Source of the DNA: Anthoceros angustus
Lineage: Eukaryota > Streptophyta > Anthocerotopsida > Anthocerotales > Anthocerotaceae
Length of the DNA: 64,000 nucleotides
Direction: 5' to 3'
NCBI GenBank assembly: GCA_010909165.1
Contig: VJWM01000310.1
Span: 1 to 64,000 of the forward strand
The notes under the pieces are model-generated. The model was not told the DNA's origin. It saw only the letters and a program-made list of their open reading frames with translations, and searched no databases. This document shows positions 56,581 to 64,000 of this stretch, piece after piece (the first letter of the stretch is position 1; every line of letters starts with the position of its first letter). The position numbers were made by a program, and so were the translations under genes.

Positions 56581-58510
56581 GGGTCATGAGGATGGTTGCA
56601 TGTGTCTAGCGTGAGGAAGGACAAGAGTTGAACGAGGGAGATCGCTCCACCGCCTCGCTAGAGATCTACGAGTGCAAGGAGGAACGATTACGAAGAAAGT
56701 GTCGCAATCACAGCACGAATTCAAGAGGAAGAAGAGGCACGGGTAATTGAGGAAGAAGCCGCTTTGCAAGGGCGCCTGTGAGCGAAGAAGAGGAGGAGGT
56801 TCTAGTGAAGAAGAGGGCGACGAGGTCGAGAAGCGAAAAGAAAGGAGGTTGTCGAGGAAGAATTGGTGCGCAAGGCAAACGTGAAGAAGAGGTGCATGAA
56901 CGAGGATACGGTTGAATTTAAGAACTTCATTTGTGGAAGCCGGGCCTTCTCAACCCGTGAGTGGTGGATCTAGCTCATCTTCAGGAAGAAGAGGGAGGGA
57001 GGACGATGTGAGTAGTGTAATTCCTAAGTGTGGTCAAGATCTTGAGTCTTGACCGGATTACCGACTTACTACCTGGTGGACGGGCCCCGAGGGGACACCT
57101 CACCCAGGCCGTTCGAGACTTTGTGCCGACATCCCGCTAGGGAACGCCGTTGATCGGCGCACTGCCACGGGAGGAGGTAACTTGAATCGCTGTGCAATCG
57201 TCAAGTAACATGAGTGGAACCGCAGGAGGGGAGGAGGTTTGCCTCAACCCCGGCAACAATATGTCAAGTTTGGGAGAAGAAGAAGGGCGACGACGCGAGG
57301 CATTTGTGCACTTTGAGCATGTGTCTCATGCTAACTGGAGGACACCGTGGCGATCGGGTTGCGAATTTTCCCCGAGGGGCATGCCCAGTGCCGAACTTAC
57401 GGGCAAGTGCGCCAGATTGGGACTTTGAAGATCCTTCTCGAATCGCCGAGGGCTCGCCTATGCCCACCACACCTGGCAAAGTTGAGACCTTCGCAGGAAG
57501 AAACGGGAGTCATTGTTTGATTACGTTGAACGGTTCTATGGATATTTGGATCGAGTCCCTGCGTGCACCGTGACTCGCAATCCTCCCACATCGGGTTACC
57601 GCAGAGCAAGCGCCGATTGGTTTGTGAGCGCCTATCAAGGAAAATGGAGGTACATTGTCATTTAGGACTAAAACTTGGGAGCAATCCGATGTAAGAGTGG
57701 GAGTCACAGAGTTGGGAAGGAGGAGGAAAAGAGAAGGAGTCATAAGAAGAGGAAGGGGTCCAGGAGATCTAGTTTGTCTTCTTCTTCTTCTTCCTCATCT
57801 TCATCTTCATCTTCCGAGAGTGAGGAGAGTGGTACCAGAAAACTCGCCATCCGATGAAGAATCCGAAAGTACGAACGACGGATGAGGAAAGATCTAGAGA
57901 GAAGGTTAAGAAGAGGCAAGAGGAGGCCGAAGCGCAAGACCGAGAAGGAAAGAAAAGGGAAAATAAGGCGGATGGAGAAGGGAGAAACGCCCACCCAGGA
58001 GGAGGAATTGCGGTTGAAGTTTGACCAAGCGATTAACTGAGTTGGAAGTCAAGGTCATGTGAAGAATCAAGCCACACGAGATCGCCTCCCCGCAAGACAG
58101 GGTGGTATTGCTCGATTTGTCCAACTGCACACCAACCGGAATGTATCGAGCCCCACGCCATGCGTGAATCATGTGGAGCATCATGCCCGTGATTATTGGT
58201 ATGTGGATGAGGCTTACCAGTGCAACACGGAGGCCGCCTACCGATGAGGGCAACCTACCACCGCAAAGACCGCCAGCAATCATGAGGTACGGGTCTCGCC
58301 TACCTCGCCAGTCCATGGAGACCGTAACCATCTCGCCACCAACAATTCCACCGGATGTTGTTACAATTGTGAGCACCGGTCACTATTCCAATGATTGCCC
58401 TGTAACCAAAGAGACGGGGTATGTACCTTCTCAAGTGCAAAGAATTGGGACACAAGGTTGGAGATCCGAGGTGTTCAGGTGCCACGAGTAGTGCCGACAC
58501 GTCCAGAGTG
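56580..58510 (+). pseudogene. Ty3/gypsy gag remnant with zinc knuckle
   Basis: Frame-broken gag. A Glu/Arg-rich N-terminal part (56600-56950) is followed by a capsid-like part (57480-57660: FAGRNG, then YVERFYGYLDRVP and WFVSAYQGKWRY in another frame). Next come a basic stretch (KRRSHKKRKGSRRS) and a serine run encoded by a tct/tca microsatellite (57778-57815), then a Lys/Glu-rich stretch. At 58359-58400 the knuckle CYNC is split by a one-base slip from GHYSNDCP; a second knuckle-like CKELGHKVGDPRC follows at about 58433-58475. Gag would package the element RNA in virus-like particles; this copy is inactive as written. Confidence 0.7.
57778..57820 (+). repeat. (TCT/TCA)n microsatellite coding for a serine run
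   Basis: Run of tct/tcc/tca triplets in gag; forward translation gives about thirteen serines after KGSRRSSL. Slippage here would not shift the frame. Confidence 0.85.
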
Positions 58511-58834
58511 AGGTTCACAGAGCCTACAATGAAGGAGCACCTTCCAACCCCGAAACTGCTATCACTGACTTCAACGCCAGCGGGTGGAAGCGTACCGATC
58601 TTGGATGGAGACAATGTACTGGGATTGTGGAAGAAGGATATGAGGGAGAAATGAGTGAGGAAGAAGGGTTGCTGGTCACCACTAGATCCGAGCGACGGGA
58701 GAAGACCAAAAGCCGAAGCGGAGCGAGAGGAAGAAGAGGAAGGTGAGGGAGGACTCACCTTGGCCACCGGAGACTCGGAAGGAATTTGGCAGAGGAGGAG
58801 GAAATGAGGAGGTCCATGAGGGAACTACTGGTAG

Positions 58835-59146
58835 GTGTCTGCAGGGGAGGGCGACCTACCGAGGAGGAGGGGAGGAAAGGTGTTTCCCGACATTAGTAGG
58901 GAAGTAGCAGCAATGTTGGAGGACGAGCTAAGAAGGCTCACTCAAGATGCAAAGATGGAGGTAGAGGTTGCGGAACCCGGTGTGAATCACGGCTATGGAG
59001 TCCCAAATGATAGGAGGGCCATGGGTGTGACAAGGTCGGAGCCGACCAGCATCGGGCTGCAAACGGGAGGAAACCTTGTCGATAAGATCTCCGCCGATGC
59101 ATTGCTTGACCGAGAATTTGTGGTCACTGAGGCGCTTTCTGCGTGA
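58835..59146 (+). pseudogene. gag-protease linker of the Ty3/gypsy element
   Basis: Open 103-codon stretch with a helical part (ISREVAAMLEDELRRLTQDA), then a Gly/Asn-rich part. It lies between the zinc knuckles and the protease. No catalytic motif seen. Confidence 0.45.
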
Positions 59147-59700
59147 GTCCAAGATCCCGCAAAATTGTGAAGGAGGCGATTAGGGGAATTCCAGCCCATG
59201 GGGAGCCAAGGAGGCCGGCGGATCCGGAGGTAAACGTGGTTGAGCTTGTTGATCCGGGGCACCGTAAATTGAAATTGAAATTGTGGTGCTTGGTGCCCAA
59301 TGTGCCATTAGATTCGGGATCGTGGGTCAACTTGATGATGAGGAGACGGCGCTTTGGGTTCACCAAGTTTAACCGAATCCGGTGTTCTTGAGGATGGCGG
59401 ACCACGAGAAGGAAACCGTTAGGAGTGTTGAGAAATGTGCCAACCGTGATTGAGGTCTCACGCTCTATTCCATCTTACCTACATTGTCATGAGACCAAGA
59501 TCTAGGCTACAAGGTCTTGATAGGAAGACCTTGGTTGTATGGAATCGCTGTGTTTTCGATTTTGGTAGTGGTATCACCTTTAAGTCCAGAGTAGGGGCCA
59601 CTGAGGTAGCTTTTGTGTCATGGAGCAAGGCACCCTATGAAGGGGAAACCAACTCCGTCCGATGGATATACTTCAGAGGTACAGGGTAAGCTCTTCGGTA
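59143..59700 (+). pseudogene. Aspartic protease remnant (retropepsin type)
   Basis: LDSGSWVNLM at 59308-59337 fits the D-S/T-G active-site loop of Ty3/gypsy proteases. About 200 bp on, in a shifted frame, YKVLIGRPWLYG (about 59503-59540) matches the usual conserved end of the domain (I-L/I-G-R-P-W-L). Frameshifts lie between. In a working element this domain cleaves Gag-Pol. Confidence 0.75.
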
Positions 59701-60099
59701 GGACCGCTTATCGTGACCCTCAAGTGGTGGTGGAAATAAAACCCAAGTTGGTGTACTCCGCTCTCAAGTAGAAGCCACCGAGAAGATGATTCAAGGTGGA
59801 GCACTGGAAGGGGTAGCCTTTTGGAAGGGAGAGCATATGATCGAGATTTTCCGATGAAGTATCGTGGAACAAAGGTAGTAGTCCGTGAGGTACCCACGAG
59901 ATCCGATGCAGTGGAGACTTAGAGCTAGAACCTAGCAAAGTAGTCAAGATTAGATGTGGTAGAGAAGGGAGTTTTAGGGTTGCTTAGGAATATGTAGACA
60001 TATTTGCTTTCAAGATTACATGACAGGAATTCCGGTACATCAATAGATTGAAGGAGGGCAGACTGAAGGGATCAAGCAAGATAGACCGAATCCTAAGTA

Positions 60100-60760
60100 C
60101 TCTATGGTGGTCAAGGATCAGCTAGACCAAGATTTGAGGCAGCGTGATTTATCCTGACTAAGCGAGTGGGTGGCACCCATCGTGATTGTGCCAAAGAAAC
60201 AAAGCAAGGGAAAGTGGTGTCAAGATTTTAGGAAGCTTAACGAGGCCACAAAGAAGGACCACCATCCCTTGCCTTTCATGGATGCTGCTCGACACCGCAA
60301 GGTGTCATGAGATGTATAGCTTCTTGGATGGTTATTCGGTTACAACCAAATCTCTCGAGGAAGGAGGACTGTGACAAGACCACGCTCACAACGATTGGGG
60401 AAATTTATGCTTATTCTAAGTTGCCTTTCGGGTTGTGCAATGCCCCTGCTACTTTTCAGCGCGTAGTGAATGCCATATTCCGAGATTTTTTGAGGAAGTC
60501 CATGGAGGTCTTCCTAGATGATTTTTGCGTGTTTGGAAGAAGGAAATTGCATCTGGAGCACCTGAGACAATGTTTCCAGAAGTGCAGGGAGTCGAACATG
60601 AAACTTCATCCAGGGAAGTGTTATTTCGGTATGACAGAAGGAATCTTACTAGCACATCGAGTTTCAAAGTGAGGGGTTGCGTAGATAGGAAAAGGTGCGG
60701 TGATAGAGATGGACGCCACAAACCACAAGCAAAGTGCTTTCATAGGTTTGGTAGGTTACT
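60100..60760 (+). pseudogene. Ty3/gypsy reverse transcriptase remnant
   Basis: Strong motifs in at least three frames: EWVAPIVIVPKKQSKGKWCQ then DFRKLNEATKKDHHPLPFMD (60160-60290), a damaged YSFLDGYSGYNQI site near 60315-60350, KTTLTT and LPFGLCNAPATFQR (60376-60462), and the catalytic FLDDF (60511-60525), a variant of Y/F-x-DD. Then CxxKCRESNMKLHPGKCYFG. Frame breaks at about 60290-60370 disable it as written. The order protease-RT-RNase H-integrase identifies the Ty3/gypsy (Metaviridae) superfamily. Confidence 0.88.
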
Positions 60761-61380
60761 ATAGAAGATTCATCAAGGATTTTGCCAAGAAGGCCTTGTT
60801 GACGATTGACCAAGAAGGACATGCCCTTTGAATGGATGAGGCGGCGGTGAAGTTTCGCAGCTAAAGGATAGCTTGGTGAACGCACCAACGCTACAACCAC
60901 CCGGGGAGAAACCATTCCATGTATAATGATGTCCGCTTACGCCACGGGGGACGCCTTGCCGTAAGAGAAGAAACGGATCATCCAATTTTCTATGCTGTGC
61001 AACTTACGGATGCGAGAGAAATTATTCAACCACCGAGAGGAAGGTCTTGGCATCATATACTGTAAGAAGTTTAGACACTACCGCTTGCTTGTAAGGTGAC
61101 GCATGTTGATCATTTTATGCGTTAAAGTACCTTGTGAACAAGATTTGTCGAAGGATTGCGTGGGTACCACCGCTGCAAGAGTTTGATTATGATGTAGAAA
61201 CTAGGCGGAAGCAAAGATCGAATCGCCGATTTCCGTCTGAAAACCGGAGAGCGACTTGAAGCCACGATGACCGATTTCGACGAGGGAGTTGCCACGGCTC
61301 GAAGGGGAGGACGTGAGCATGTTGTAGACGGCCTCAGCATTGATCAGCAAGCCTTGCTGCCAGCAGAGAGGTCAAATGAG
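60690..61380 (+). pseudogene. RNase H remnant
   Basis: Continues from RT in broken frames: AFIGLVGYYRRFIKDFAKK (about 60740-60795), a region corresponding to PFEWMDEA (60820-60845), LKDSLVNAPTLQPPGEK (60865-60915) and HPIFYAVQLTDA (60978-61012). This is the usual RT-RNase H connection of gypsy elements. Stops and slips are frequent. Confidence 0.65.
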
Positions 61381-61990
61381 CGAAAGGGAGTGTGAAAGGC
61401 CGCAGCAGGACAACTGGAACCGAGGGGATAAAAGGGCGCCAGTATGGGCGCGAGGAGGAGGCTGAAATTCTCAAGGGTGGCAGTCAGAGGGCTGCAAGTG
61501 GAGGCCGCCACGCAAAAGAAAGAAGCAAAACGGATGAGAGCACCGCTGGGAAGGACCACACTTGGCATGGCTGGCCAGGCCATGGGGCCGCAAGAAGGAG
61601 AGAAGACCCTAGGGAGGTAGGTGCGCAGGGAGGAGGAGATGCATCCCAACAAGCTTGAGCAAAACGCAGGAGAAGAAAATGGCGTATCTGGAAATCACTC
61701 GTGAGGTGGCCATGGAGGACAGTGAAGGAGGAGGTCGCCATGGAGCACGAGCTGGACCTGGACATGAGGCTAGACCAGGGAATGGAAGAAATCCGAACGT
61801 TGTTGGAGGAGGAGCTGCAAACGGGCCGCAGCTCAAAAACTTGCAAAGATGGACAAAGCGGGAGAAACTGGATTTGTGGATGGATCAACGCTGCCGGGGC
61901 TGGTGGGCGAGCTAGCAGGAGGCAACGTGGTATGCATGGAAGGAGGAGGTTAGAACGTGAGGGCGTTCATGCCCAAGGTATCTGAAATGG
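61380..61990 (+). pseudogene. Charged linker between RNase H and integrase
   Basis: Glu/Arg/Gly-rich frames, one with a helical stretch (MEHELDLDMRLDQGMEEIRT, 61730-61790). No known motif. It is longer than usual for this position and could be an insertion or a decayed spacer. Confidence 0.4.
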
Positions 61991-62009
61991 TGAGGCAAAT
62001 TTTCTAGAG

Positions 62010-63075
62010 CATGGAATCATGCCCCGATGGTTTGTCTAGGAGGGGCGCTCCACAGACAGCCCCTTATTGCCTAAGAGATGGGGTCTTGTACAAGCTTGGT
62101 CCGAGAGAAGATTCGCGATGTGAAACTAGAGAAGTCGCTGGTCACGAAGCTTTTACATGCGTAAGAGGCTGGTGGTCATTATTCGACGCAAATCACTGAA
62201 GAAGGTCTTGGATGCGTGGTGGGCTACAATGCAGAGGGATGTGTGGGAATTTATTAGGAGGTGTGATGCGTGTCAGAGGGTTGGAAGGCCCACTTTGTCA
62301 ACACAATGGCCTCTCACCTACATACTACCTTTGGCACCTTTGAGAAGTGGGCATAGACTTTGTAGGTCCAATCAAGCCACCCACACAATGGACAGGAAGC
62401 AATATATCTTGGTGGCTACTGACTATTGTACAAAGATGGTGGAGGTCAAGCAAGGAAGGACGACGACACTGCAGAGCAAAAGTTTCTCTTTGAGAACATT
62501 ATAACAAGCGAGGTATGGATGTCCTTTGGAGTTGGTCGATGGGAACTCATTTCCTCAACTCGTGATCGAGACTCACCACCTACTTCAACATTCTAAGATC
62601 GAAAGACAACTCCTTACAATCCCAAAGCGAATGGTTTGATTTGAGAAAACGAATGGGCTGTTGTGTACAATCTTGACCAAGGTAACTCACTCACATGTAC
62701 GATTGGGACACTAAGCTACAGCTTGCTGGGCTATGACAAAGAGAAGGTGACCACCAAGAAGACCCTATTATTTAACATATGGGATGTCTCCGTGATGCTG
62801 TTGAATTTGAGGTACTACCTACGGGATCATGGAGGATGAGCGATGTCCGTAGAGGATAGCTAGATTGAGTCTTTCATTGGAGCATGAGGAAGATAGGGAG
62901 GATGCTTTAGGAGACCCAACGCATCCAGGAGCTTAGGAAGGATAGACATGACGGGAAGTTACGAGACAGCTATTGTGTCCGGGATTTGGTTCTTCTATGA
63001 TAGCCGATATATGGATTTCTGTGGGAAGCTTAGGTTGAGGTGGATGGGACCTTATGAGGTCGTATAAAACGGCTC
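62010..63075 (+). pseudogene. Integrase remnant with zinc-binding and GPY/F modules
   Basis: WWATMQRDVWEFIRRCDACQ then RVGRPT (62217-62295) is the C-x-x-C end of the HHCC zinc-binding domain. GIDFVGPI (about 62347-62372) and YILVATDYCTKMVEV (62403-62450) are the start of the catalytic core with the first aspartate. CPLELV and a TPYNPKANGL-like text (about 62520-62640, broken) belong near the remaining acidic residues. LRLRWMGPYEVV (63029-63064) is a GPY/F module. Several frameshifts. No chromodomain seen downstream. Confidence 0.8.
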
Positions 63076-63190
63076 GACAATTGAAGGAGCTAGACGGGAG
63101 CCACCTCACCAGTGAATGGATGGAAAGTGAAGAGTACTTTGCACCGAGTGGGTTGTTTGCGAGGACGCAAACAAGTGAGGGAGCGTGAAA

Positions 63191-64000
63191 TGCAAAACTT
63201 TGGGCCATTCATTTTTTGGTTGGAGTTGACAAAACTTGGATCAAGACGAACTAAAAGTGCCAAAGGAATGCAAGGTATTTCTTGGTGGAAGCTCGACTCA
63301 AGTGAGTGCAAGAAGAGATCACCACGGGTGTGCATCAGACGGGAAGGCAAGTAAAAGTGAACGTGAAGGGAGGCCGTGTGATGACCGCGAGGAGACATGG
63401 ATAGCAAGGAGGTTGGTACGAGATGTTGTGGAGGCGTGAGAAGTTCAGAGGATAAGTTCATTTTATTCTTGATGAGTGTTATGCACAAGCCAATTGGGTG
63501 TTGGACAATGGAATGTAAGAACTCGAGTTAAGCGTCCTAGGGGTGGATCAGACGGGATGGGGCACCTTTGTGTGGGGTGTTTCAGCTTGTTATATTGCAG
63601 AAGTGGAGAGCTAATTGAGGGTTTGAGTGGTGCACCCTACGCGAAGGAGGTGTAGGGTGGTAGTGAGGACGGGCATGGCACTCCTATGTAGGGGAGGTGC
63701 ATCCCACAGGTAGATGTAGGGTGAGGGTGACCCCACAAGTAGGTAGGGGCGTCCAGGGTAGGGATAGGTGGCGTCCATAAGTAGGGGGGACAGATGCAAG
63801 CAAGATGAAGGGGAGGGTGCAGTAGTGAAACAGACCCCATAGTAGAGAGTGACAAAGGTGACCTACAGTAGACGAGGGTGACACTCCCCACGGACGAAGG
63901 GATGGGGTAGGTAGGATGAGAGTGTCATGAGAGTAGTCTCTAGTAGGGAGTGGTGAGGTTCCCTACGGGGCAGCAGTGGGGCGGGCCGACCCTACTTGGA
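63191..64000 (+). mobile_element. 3' LTR of the Ty3/gypsy element, cut by window edge
   Basis: From about 63241 it aligns with 51323-52087 of L block 3 with substitutions and indels. A purine-rich gtgagggagcgtgaaa (63175-63190) directly before tgcaaaac could be the polypurine tract and LTR start, but the 5' LTR copy does not show tgcaaaac, so the exact border is open. It contains degenerate ggtgacc/gtaggg repeats (63700-63900) and continues beyond 64000. Confidence 0.7.

Overview
This window looks like repeat-rich nuclear DNA of a land plant. It holds a family of short RING-H2 ubiquitin-ligase-like genes, a non-LTR retrotransposon, and a Ty3/gypsy LTR retrotransposon with a primer-binding site for initiator tRNA-Met. 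Most small differences between repeat copies fall at CG and CAG/CTG sites, the plant CG and CHG methylation contexts. I cannot name the species; a seed-free plant is only a guess. No bacterial operon, rRNA, tRNA or CRISPR array was recognised.

Layout. (1) 1-38143 is a head-to-tail tandem array: seven complete units of about 3.85-4.0 kb plus a terminal partial unit. Each complete unit carries an AT-rich leader, four short repeats with a CTTAAG core, an unrecognised reading frame (ORF X), a reverse-strand tail fragment of a RING gene, and two forward RING copies (A and B). (2) Unit 2 is interrupted by a 7.0 kb insertion at 6234-13242, made of two non-LTR retrotransposon copies joined 5' end to 5' end and flanked by GCAAA. 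(3) The array ends in a complete 178-codon RING-H2 gene on the reverse strand (37922-38458). Its last ~72 codons are the fragment seen in every unit. (4) 38460-39800 is flanking sequence with an 8-bp minisatellite. (5) 39800-55970 alternates blocks of an unrecognised reverse-strand element (P; its pseudogene has a ParB/sulfiredoxin-like patch) with blocks of a long LTR (L), in the order P-L-P-L-P-L. (6) 55972-63190 is the internal part of a decayed Ty3/gypsy element: primer-binding site, gag, protease, reverse transcriptase, RNase H and integrase. Its 3' LTR runs off the right edge.

Most reading frames are broken by small indels. Because these cluster at methylation contexts and homopolymers, many may be sequencing or consensus errors, so 'pseudogene' calls in the array are provisional. 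Only two RING-H2 frames are fully open: 22481-22768 and 37922-38458.

The most interesting points are the RING-H2 array with a chimeric intact member, the methylation-context indel pattern, the 5'-to-5' retrotransposon dimer, and several patchwork junctions at short microhomologies.
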